Notes under the pieces: model-generated
Databases searched by the model: none
The model's input: the letters and a program-made list of their open reading frames with translations, nothing else
Told to the model about the DNA's origin: nothing
Assembly: GCF_016862795.1 (NCBI RefSeq)
Contig: NZ_BONQ01000167.1
Span: 1 to 64,000 of the forward strand
DNA from: Dactylosporangium siamense
GTDB taxonomy: Bacteria > Actinomycetota > Actinomycetes > Mycobacteriales > Micromonosporaceae
Length of the DNA: 64,000 nt
Direction of reading: 5' to 3'
In this document: positions 52,473-59,852 of the stretch, piece after piece
Layout of the letters: every line of letters begins with the position of its first letter
Numbering within the stretch: the stretch's first letter is position 1
Program-made: the position numbers and the translations under genes

Positions 52473-53179
52473 GGGTGGACCACGCACAGCGTCGTGTCGT
52501 CGTTGCCGAGCAGGCCGCGCCGCCGGTACCCGGCCACCCGCCGGCTGAAGTCCGCCCGCAGCGCCTCGATCGGCGGGGTCCCGCGGTGCGTCTCGTGGCG
52601 GGTCAGGATGAACTTCGCCAGGGCGTCGGTGGCGAGCACGAACACGTCACCGGGCCGGTACTCACCGGTCCACAGTGGACACTCCATCGGGCCGTCCTCG
52701 GGCCGGGTGCTCAGCGCGGCGGGAAACCGGTTGAACGCGGCGGAGTCGGCGATCGGGGCGGCGAGCAGCAGGTCGGCGCCGCGGAAGTGGAACACGCAGG
52801 AGTCGCCGACGGCCGTCACCCGATACGTGCGGGCCGCGGCGTCCAGGGTCAGGCCGGCGAACGTGGCCGCGCCGCCCCGCAGCAGCTTCGCCTGCGCGTA
52901 CCAGGGCAGGTCCGGAGCCGAGACGGCGGCGAGCCACCGGCCGCGCAGCACCGTCAGCGCGGCGCAGGGCTCCACCGCATCGTGCACGTAGGCGTCGACC
53001 AGGATCCGGCTCCACACCTCGGCCCGGGCCGAGGTCGCGGCACCGTCGGCGACCGCGAACCGGCCCCCGGCGGCGTCGACGGCCGCGCTGTCCTCGTTCT
53101 CATCCGGGGACCGGCCCAGCTTCACCACGCTGTGCAGCGACGCCCTCAGCCCGCGCCCCGTGACGTCCGGTGGGCTCAC
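52469..53179 (-). CDS. PP2C-family protein phosphatase (TerY-P triad)
   Basis: A 236-residue phosphatase. Metal-binding motifs are SPDENEDSAAVD, FAVADGAATSA, TAVGDSCVFHF, FVLATDALAKF and the closing GNDDTTLCVV. The canonical DG in the second motif is kept (ADGAA). It is the counterpart of the kinase encoded next to it. The GTG at 53179 overlaps the vWA stop by 4 bp (GTGA). The frame is open further upstream, but no domain sequence lies there. It probably removes phosphates placed by the triad kinase, possibly on the vWA protein. Confidence 0.9.
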   Translation of the reverse strand: MSPPDVTGRGLRASLHSVVKLGRSPDENEDSAAVDAAGGRFAVADGAATSARAEVWSRILVDAYVHDAVEPCAALTVLRGRWLAAVSAPDLPWYAQAKLLRGGAATFAGLTLDAAARTYRVTAVGDSCVFHFRGADLLLAAPIADSAAFNRFPAALSTRPEDGPMECPLWTGEYRPGDVFVLATDALAKFILTRHETHRGTPPIEALRADFSRRVAGYRRRGLLGNDDTTLCVVHP

Positions 53180-54051
53180 CGCATGTCGTCGTCGGTACCG
53201 TCGGTGAGCTCGCGCAGGCCGTTCGGCGTGACGGCCCGGGTGCCGATGTCGAGGAACTCGATCATCGTGGTGGCGTCGGCGTTGTAGAGGAACCCGCGGG
53301 AGCCCGGCTCGATGTGGTAGCCGAGCGCCGCCGCCGCCTCGGCGAGGTTGCCCGGCAGCACGCTGGACATCTCGAACATGACGTCGGCGTTGCTGGCCGG
53401 CAGCCCGGCCGGCGAGCTCGGGAACGAGACGGCCTGCCGCGGACCGGCGGCCAGGTGCACGTTGAACAGCAGCACCGCGCCGTCGGCGGTCTTGACCGAG
53501 CGGACCCGGTCGGCGGCCGGTCGCGGGTCGCCGTCGGTGCTCTCGCCGTCGGTGACGTTGATGACGATCGGCGGGAAGCTGGTCTGATGCCGGGCGCACC
53601 AGTCGGCGACGACGCGCTCCGCCGTCTCCAGCGCGGCCACCATCGGCGTCCAGCCGTTGCTGACCGGGTCGACCCACACCGGGATCGGCAGGGTCGCCTC
53701 GATGATCCCACCGGCGCCGTCGGGGATCTTCCGGGTGACCTGGTCGACCCGTTTCGGGTGCTCCGCGAGTTGACTGATCGGTAACACGATGTGCCCGGCA
53801 TCGGATCCGTGCAGGGCCGGGCTGACGCCGGTGCCGTATCCGATGACGCCAATCTCGAAGTAGTCGTAGACCCGATTGTCGCCCTTGCTGCACAGCAGCA
53901 CGGCATTACCGAGCAGGCGATTCACGGCAAGGGCCAGTTGCTCCGCCATGGAGGTCCCGGTGTCGGCCCATGGGCTTCCCATCGAACTGGAATGGTCGAT
54001 GAGGATCAGCAGGCAGGCCGGGCGCATGCGGTTGATCTCCGCGGAGTACAC
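53176..54051 (-). CDS. TerY-like von Willebrand factor A protein
   Basis: A 291-residue vWA protein. The MIDAS is LILIDHSSSMGS (with the conserved Asp and Ser-x-Ser), WTPMVAAL supplies the threonine, and IVINVTDGEST follows. The GTG at 54051 gives VYSAEINRMRPACLL; an ATG at 54027 with GGAG upstream is the alternative. With GTG the transcript could be leaderless: TAACTG ends ~7 bases before it, with TTGCTG 18 bases further up. It is the first gene of the vWA-PP2C-kinase operon. In this triad the vWA protein is thought to be the phospho-regulated scaffold. Confidence 0.87.
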   Translation of the reverse strand: MYSAEINRMRPACLLILIDHSSSMGSPWADTGTSMAEQLALAVNRLLGNAVLLCSKGDNRVYDYFEIGVIGYGTGVSPALHGSDAGHIVLPISQLAEHPKRVDQVTRKIPDGAGGIIEATLPIPVWVDPVSNGWTPMVAALETAERVVADWCARHQTSFPPIVINVTDGESTDGDPRPAADRVRSVKTADGAVLLFNVHLAAGPRQAVSFPSSPAGLPASNADVMFEMSSVLPGNLAEAAAALGYHIEPGSRGFLYNADATTMIEFLDIGTRAVTPNGLRELTDGTDDDMR

Positions 54052-54157
54052 GTCAATACAGTTACCATCTCCGGTGATCACCCAGCAACCCCGGTATCGC
54101 GTCTTGCGTCAATCTGCAAAGCTGTGCGAGCTGCCGTGATGGGACCGGGGGAGAGCG
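54052..54157. promoter_or_regulatory. divergent control region with small palindrome
   Basis: This 106-bp gap lies between the vWA-PP2C-kinase operon and the nuclease-helicase operon. GGTGATCACC (54073-54082) is a perfect 10-bp palindrome. It falls within the -35/-10 spacer I propose for the leftward transcript (TTGCTG and TAACTG on the minus strand). One regulator here could control both arms. Confidence 0.5.
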
Positions 54158-55594
54158 ATGGCGTCGGTGCGCGGACTGTCGGCCGGTGACCCGCCGATCA
54201 ATCTGCGGGTGCACGAGATCCGCTGCGCGAATGTCGAAGGTGCCCGCGAGGAGTTCGAGGACATGCTCGCCGCGCTGGTGCGGGTGACACGGCCCGGCGC
54301 GTTTCGGATTCAGGTCGGCCGGGGCGACGGCGGAATCGACGTGATGACCGGCGACCTGCGCGGCGGGGACATCGCCATCTGGCAGGCGAAGTATTTCATT
54401 CACCTGGGCAGCGACCAGTACGGGCAGATCAGGAAGTCATTCAGTTCGGCGCTCGCGGAGGCCGGCCGGCGGGGCAATCGCATCACCGATTGGATGCTCT
54501 GCGTGCCGGTGCTGCTGACCCGCACCGCGCGGATGTGGTGGGAGACCTGGCGGGAGCAGACCGAAAAGGACACCGGCGTGCGGATCGCCCTGTGGGACGC
54601 GACGGTCCTGCGGGAGCACCTGATCGCGCCCGCCGCGCACGCCGTCAGGGCGCACTACTACGGCGCCGCCGCGCCGGCACCGTCCCTCCCTCCGGCCGGC
54701 CCGGCGCTCTACCTCCCGCCGGACGGGCCGGCGACCGCCCCGCCGGACGCGGCGTGGGCGCCGGGGGACGAGCGGCGGATCGGCGCGGCGACCTGCTTCC
54801 TGCACGACGACGCCCTCGAGACCGCCGGTGCCGGTCGCGCCTGGCTGTGGCGCGAGGCCACCGCCGACCGCCTCGACGGCGCAGCAAGCGTCGCCCAGGT
54901 CCGCGTCGCGCAGGTCCGCGTGCTGCGCGCGACGCCGGCCGCGGAGGCGGTGCGGGCCGGCCTCAGCGCCCAGGCCCGGCTGCTGACCGGGCTCGCCGGC
55001 CGGCACCACCTGCCGGCCGTCGTCGCGCTGCACGACGAGGAGGGCACCCGCACGCTGATCACCGCCCGGCCGCCCGGCCCGACCTGGCGGGAAGCGTACG
55101 GCCCCCGCCCGGGCCGGGCGCTGGACCGGATCACCACCGCGGCGGTCTGCGCGACGGCCGTCTCCCTCGCCGAGGCGCTGACGGCGCTGCACCGGACCGG
55201 CCACGCCCACCGCGCCACCGGCCCGGACACGGTCGTGGTGGACCCGCGGCGCCGCCGCGCGGCGCTGCGCGACGGCGGGCTGGCCGCGCTGCCGAGGACC
55301 GTCCCCGACGGGCCGGCGGAGCACCGGGCACCGGAGCAGGCGGTCGCCGCGGACACCGCCGGCGGGCCGGACACCGCCGTCGACGTGTACCGCTTCGCGG
55401 CACTGCTGCACGCGACGCTGACCGGGCATCCGCCGCAGTGGCCACCGCTGCCGGTGCGGGCCACCTGCCCCGACCTGCCGCAGTCGCTGGACGACCTGCT
55501 GCTGCTCGGGCTGAACGCCGACCCCGCGCTGCGCCCGGCCGGGCTCGAGCCGTTCGCGGCCGAGCTGCGCCGGGTGGGTGGCGGCGCGCGATGA
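54158..55594 (+). CDS. Mrr-like restriction nuclease fused to a pseudokinase
   Basis: A 478-residue fusion. The N-terminus is a PD-(D/E)XK nuclease of the Mrr type: RGDGGIDVMTG supplies the Asp (~61) and IAIWQAKYF supplies Q-x-K (76-78). After a Pro-rich linker (~168-200), residues ~205-478 follow a Ser/Thr kinase fold. They lack key residues: the HRD-N loop is HRATGPDT, and the DFG is replaced by LRDGG. The part corresponding to APE survives (EHRAPEQA). It is probably a non-catalytic sensor arm controlling the nuclease. GGGGGAGAG precedes the ATG. The stop overlaps the helicase start (ATGA). Confidence 0.82.
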   Translation: MASVRGLSAGDPPINLRVHEIRCANVEGAREEFEDMLAALVRVTRPGAFRIQVGRGDGGIDVMTGDLRGGDIAIWQAKYFIHLGSDQYGQIRKSFSSALAEAGRRGNRITDWMLCVPVLLTRTARMWWETWREQTEKDTGVRIALWDATVLREHLIAPAAHAVRAHYYGAAAPAPSLPPAGPALYLPPDGPATAPPDAAWAPGDERRIGAATCFLHDDALETAGAGRAWLWREATADRLDGAASVAQVRVAQVRVLRATPAAEAVRAGLSAQARLLTGLAGRHHLPAVVALHDEEGTRTLITARPPGPTWREAYGPRPGRALDRITTAAVCATAVSLAEALTALHRTGHAHRATGPDTVVVDPRRRRAALRDGGLAALPRTVPDGPAEHRAPEQAVAADTAGGPDTAVDVYRFAALLHATLTGHPPQWPPLPVRATCPDLPQSLDDLLLLGLNADPALRPAGLEPFAAELRRVGGGAR

Positions 55595-58539
55595 CGGTCG
55601 TCGAGGTGCGGCTGCCCGGTCCGCTGGCGCTCGTGCCGTCGCAGGGTGCGATGCGGCGGCTGGGCCACGACCTGCCCGACCCGGTGACCCTCGCCGCGGA
55701 GCTGACCCGGCTGTCGCAGCGGGACGGGCTGCCGGCCCGCATCGACGAGAGCCGCAGCCGGCCGTCGCTGGCCGTCTACACCGACTCGTGCGTGCTGTGG
55801 CTGGGCCTGACCCAGAACGGTGACGCCTACCGGATCAACGGCGCCGCGCCCAAAGGGCTCAAGGACCACGCGTCGCTGGTCAAGGGCGCGCTGCTGCTGC
55901 GGACCGGGGCGGCGTGGTGGGCGCTGCCGGATGTCGCGGACGTGGCGCGGATGCGCCGCGAGCGGGGCATGACGTTCGACACGTCGTTCTCCCAGCTGCT
56001 CGCCGCCTGGCGCGCCGGCCTGGCCGTCGCCGCGTCGCCGCCCGCAAACCCGGCCCACACGAGGTTTCTCGACGTGCTGACCGAGGTCGTCGAGGCGGGG
56101 CGGGAGATCGACGCGGCGAAGCTGCGCGACGCGGAGCCGCTGCGCTACCGGCAGCGGGCCGCCACCCGCGAGCAGCGCCACTCCGCCCGCGGCGTCTACG
56201 ACTTCACGCTGCTGCGCCGGCCGGACCTCGTCAAGGGCGCCGTGGTGCGGATCGAGGAGCGACCGGCGCTGCGCGGGCGGGTCGTGCACATCCGGGACCG
56301 CACCGTCACCGTCCGGTTCGAGTCCACAGTGGACTTCCCGGCGATCCCGCCGCAGGGCGGGCTGCGCCCGCTGCCCAGCGACCGGGTCTACACCAAGCAG
56401 CTCGAGGCCATCGGCGCGATCCGCAAGGGCCGGGCCGCCACCGACCGGCTGCTGCCGATGCTCGTCGACGGTCACGTCCTGCCGTACCAGCCGGAGGCGC
56501 ACGCCCGCCCGGCCGGCGTCGCCGACGACGAGCAGCTGCGGGTGTTCCGGCGCGCGCTCGGCGTGCGCGACGCGCTGCTCGTGCTCGGCCCGCCCGGCAC
56601 GGGCAAGACCTGGACCATCGGTGAGATCGTCGCCGCCTGCGCCGCCCGGGGCGAGCGGGTCCTGCTCACCTCGCACACCAACCGGGCCGTCGACAACGTC
56701 CTGGAACGGCTCCCTCCGCACCTGCGCGCGGTCCGGGTCGGCAACGAGGACGCGCTGACCGCGGGTGCCCGCACCTACCTCGCCGAGACGCAGGTCGAGG
56801 CGCTGCGCGAGGAGATCCTGCGGCGCACCGAAGGCGCCGCCGCCCGGCTCGCCGGGGTGGCCGGCGGCCACGTCGACCGCTGGTCGGTCCACCTCACCGA
56901 CCGGCTGGCGGAGGCGACCTCGGCGGAGCAGGCCGTGACCGCCGCCGCCGGGGCCCGCGAGCATGCCGTGCGCCGGGTGACGCTGCCGCTGCGCGAGCGC
57001 GCCGAAGCGGCGGAGCAGGCCGTCGCGCGCGCCGAGGAGGCCCTCGAGGCGGCGCGGCGGGCCGAGGCCACCGCCCGCGACCGCATCACCCGGATCGCGT
57101 CGCTGCCCGGGCTGCTGCGCGGCGTCCTCGGCCTGCTGGAGCGCCCGCTGCGGCGCAGGGCGGACCGCGCCGCGCAGGTCGGCGCCGAGGCGGGGGCGGC
57201 GCTCACCCGGGCCCGCTCCGAGCTCGCCACCGCGGAGGGTGCGGCGCGGGTCGTCGCCGACGGCGACCCGGAGGTCACCCGGCTCGGCCGGGTGGTCACC
57301 GCCGCCGAACGGCACCGCGACGAGACCCTGCGACGCGTCGAGCAGGCCGCCGCCGGACTGCGCTCGGCGCTGCCCGCGGACGTGCGGCCCGCACCGGAGC
57401 CGGCGCAGGGACCGGCGGGTCCGGCGGTGGACCTCGCCGGTCGGCACCGGGAGGCCGCCGCCCTCGCCCGGGCGGCCGCACAGTCCCGTGCCCGCGCGAC
57501 GTTGCTCGCCCAGTGGCGGGACCGGGTCCCGACCTCGGGCGCCAGCCTGCAGCGCGAGCTGGTCAAGTACGCCGACGTGGTGGCCGCCACGTGCATCGGC
57601 ACCGCGACCACGGAGCTCCTCGCGGAGCTCGAGTTCGACGTCGCCGTCGTCGACGAGGCTGGCCAGATCTCGCTGCCGAACCTGCTCGTCCCCCTGGCCC
57701 GGGCCAGGCGGGCCGTGCTCGTCGGCGACCACCGGCAGCTGCCGCCGTTCCTGGACGAGGACGTGCGCCTCTGGGCGCAGCGCAGGGCCGCCGACCCGGA
57801 CGCCGACCCGGGCACCGGCGCGCAGATCGGTGACCTGCTGACCCGCAGCGGATTCGAGCGGCTCTACGGCACGCTCGGCGAGGACCACCGCGACATGCTG
57901 CAGCTGCAGCGGCGGATGCCCGAGGAGCTCGCCACCTTCGTGTCCCGCACGTTCTACAACGGACGGTTGCGGACCCGGCACCCGGGCGGCGGCGGGAACC
58001 CGGTCTTCCGCAGCCCGTTCGCGATGGTCACGACCGCCGACCGGCCGGCCGCGGAACGCGGCGAGCGGCGACCGCCGAAACGGGCGGAGTCCCACGGCTA
58101 TGTCAACCCGCTGGAGGCCGGGCTGATCGTCGAGCTCGTCACCGGCCTCACCGCCTGGCACCCGGACTGGGGCGTCATCCTGCCGTACCGCGCCCAGGTC
58201 GACCTGGTCCGTGAGCTGCTCGACGCCCGGCTCGGGGACCCCGGCCGCACCGCCGAGTGCGTCGGCACCGTCGACGCGTTCCAGGGCGGCGAACGCGACC
58301 TCATCATCTTCGGGTTCGTGCGCAGCAACGACGACGGCCGGGTCGGCTTCCTCGACGAGCTGCGCCGGCTCAATGTCGCCATCAGCCGCGCCCGCCGCCA
58401 GCTCGTCCTCGTCGGCGACACCGACACCCTGGAACGGGCCGGTGACGAGAAGTTCCGCCAGGTGATGCAGGCGATGACGGCGTACCTGCGGCACAGCGGC
58501 GACCTGCGCACCTCCGCCGAGATCACGGCGGTGCTGTAG
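55591..58539 (+). CDS. superfamily 1 (UPF1/DNA2-like) helicase
   Basis: A 982-residue SF1B-type helicase. After a ~320-residue N-terminal region, Walker A is LGPPGTGKTWT (~331-341) and motif Ia is LLTSHTNRAVDNVLERL. A long insertion rich in Ala/Arg/Glu coiled coil follows (~380-640). Walker B is VVDEAGQIS (~687), then GDHRQLPP, VGTVDAFQGGERDLIIF and LNVAISRARRQL. All helicase motifs are intact. Co-translation with the nuclease/pseudokinase (ATGA overlap) and with the next protein suggests a DNA- or RNA-processing complex. Confidence 0.93.
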   Translation: MTVVEVRLPGPLALVPSQGAMRRLGHDLPDPVTLAAELTRLSQRDGLPARIDESRSRPSLAVYTDSCVLWLGLTQNGDAYRINGAAPKGLKDHASLVKGALLLRTGAAWWALPDVADVARMRRERGMTFDTSFSQLLAAWRAGLAVAASPPANPAHTRFLDVLTEVVEAGREIDAAKLRDAEPLRYRQRAATREQRHSARGVYDFTLLRRPDLVKGAVVRIEERPALRGRVVHIRDRTVTVRFESTVDFPAIPPQGGLRPLPSDRVYTKQLEAIGAIRKGRAATDRLLPMLVDGHVLPYQPEAHARPAGVADDEQLRVFRRALGVRDALLVLGPPGTGKTWTIGEIVAACAARGERVLLTSHTNRAVDNVLERLPPHLRAVRVGNEDALTAGARTYLAETQVEALREEILRRTEGAAARLAGVAGGHVDRWSVHLTDRLAEATSAEQAVTAAAGAREHAVRRVTLPLRERAEAAEQAVARAEEALEAARRAEATARDRITRIASLPGLLRGVLGLLERPLRRRADRAAQVGAEAGAALTRARSELATAEGAARVVADGDPEVTRLGRVVTAAERHRDETLRRVEQAAAGLRSALPADVRPAPEPAQGPAGPAVDLAGRHREAAALARAAAQSRARATLLAQWRDRVPTSGASLQRELVKYADVVAATCIGTATTELLAELEFDVAVVDEAGQISLPNLLVPLARARRAVLVGDHRQLPPFLDEDVRLWAQRRAADPDADPGTGAQIGDLLTRSGFERLYGTLGEDHRDMLQLQRRMPEELATFVSRTFYNGRLRTRHPGGGGNPVFRSPFAMVTTADRPAAERGERRPPKRAESHGYVNPLEAGLIVELVTGLTAWHPDWGVILPYRAQVDLVRELLDARLGDPGRTAECVGTVDAFQGGERDLIIFGFVRSNDDGRVGFLDELRRLNVAISRARRQLVLVGDTDTLERAGDEKFRQVMQAMTAYLRHSGDLRTSAEITAVL

Positions 58540-59691
58540 ATGGCGGCCATCTACCCGGTGGCCCGGGCGGTCGAGCACGCCGCAGGTCTCGCCGGGGTGC
58601 AGCCGCTGCGGGTCTTCGCCGTGCTCTGGCCGCTGTGGCAGGTCGAGATCACCGCGCGGGTCGAGGACCCGGCGGAGTACGAGCTGCTGGACTCGTTCGT
58701 CACCCGCGCCGTCGGTCAGGCCGGCCTCGACACCGCGGCGGCGGTCGCGGGCTTCCTGGGCCTGGGGGAGCGCACCGTGCGCGGCTGCGTGCAGTATCTG
58801 ATGACCGTCGGGCACCTCACCGCCGACGGCGAACGCCTCGAGCTGACGCCACGCGGCCTGCGGTCGATGCACGACGGCCGCCGGTACGAGTCGAAGGAGG
58901 TCCGCCAGCAGCTGCTGTTCGACCGGTACACCGCCGGGCCGTTCCCACGCTCGCACTACGCCAACGCGGTCACCGTGCTGGACCGGCCCGAACCGTCGCT
59001 GGACGGGGTGCGTGGCAGCCGCTTCACCGCGCTGTTCGCCAGCACCGCGTTCCGCCCCGAGATCGTCGACGCCCTCGTCCGCCGGCCGGACCGCACCGGC
59101 TACAACGTGCCCGCCGAGATCGACCGGCCCCGCGTCGACGGCGTGCGGGACGCGTGGCTGCCGGCGTACCTGGTGCGGACCGGGCAGGGCCTGCTCGCGT
59201 ACACGGCCGCCAGCGACGGCCGCGACGCCTTCGTCGAAGGGTTGTGCCGCCAGGCGCCGGAGGTCACCAGCGCGCTGCCGGACACGCCCCCCGAGGACGC
59301 CGAACGACGCTGGGAGGCGTGGCTGCGCAAGGAACACGGCGGCGGCACCCTGCGCCGGCAGCCCAACGGTGTCTGGCGCGGCACCCTGCCGGCGTCGGCG
59401 TTCGCGGCCGGCAACCGGCGGCTCGCCTCCTACGTGGTGCACGACGAGCTGTTCCTGCAGCTGTGGTGCGACGACCGGGCGCTGCGCCGCACCGCCATGC
59501 GCGACCGTGCGCTGCGGATCGCGCAGAGCCGCGACGTCGACAGCCGCGCCGCCCTCGACCGCCGCCTCGGCGACCTCGGCCGCCAGTACGAGGTCGAGCC
59601 GTCCACTGTGGACGACCTGCGGGCGCATGCGGGGCGGACCGGCCAGGAGGACCTGCTCGCCCGCCTCGAAGCCCTGCCCGCCACGTCGTAG
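58540..59691 (+). CDS. winged-helix-like protein of the helicase operon
   Basis: A 383-residue protein that I do not recognise. Its ATG immediately follows the helicase stop. Residues ~55-115 look like a winged helix (VGQAGLDTAAAVAGFLGLGE, then LELTPRGLRSM). Two later segments are rich in aromatic and charged residues (LRKEHGGGTLRRQPNGVWRG; VVHDELFLQLWCDD). No catalytic motif is visible. It may be the DNA-binding or specificity subunit for the helicase-nuclease pair, an inference from gene order only. Confidence 0.7.
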   Translation: MAAIYPVARAVEHAAGLAGVQPLRVFAVLWPLWQVEITARVEDPAEYELLDSFVTRAVGQAGLDTAAAVAGFLGLGERTVRGCVQYLMTVGHLTADGERLELTPRGLRSMHDGRRYESKEVRQQLLFDRYTAGPFPRSHYANAVTVLDRPEPSLDGVRGSRFTALFASTAFRPEIVDALVRRPDRTGYNVPAEIDRPRVDGVRDAWLPAYLVRTGQGLLAYTAASDGRDAFVEGLCRQAPEVTSALPDTPPEDAERRWEAWLRKEHGGGTLRRQPNGVWRGTLPASAFAAGNRRLASYVVHDELFLQLWCDDRALRRTAMRDRALRIAQSRDVDSRAALDRRLGDLGRQYEVEPSTVDDLRAHAGRTGQEDLLARLEALPATS

Positions 59692-59784
59692 CGCGATCGC
59701 CGCCCGGGACTTCTGTGCCGTTCTCCGCCAGGGGTTTCGAAAACGGTCGACGGTCGCGCGGGTACCACACCACCATCGGGGAAT

Positions 59785-59798
59785 TGGGAGCGCTCCCA
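59785..59798. promoter_or_regulatory. CebR-type operator, perfect palindrome
   Basis: TGGGAGCGCTCCCA is a perfect palindrome identical to the box bound by CebR-like LacI-family regulators of cellulose/oligosaccharide use in actinomycetes. It lies 54 bp before the glycosidase start. Confidence 0.8.
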
Positions 59799-59852
59799 GA
59801 TAGTCGGCCCTGCTCCGGGCCGGTTTCCCACCTCCGCCAAGGTGAGGTTCAC

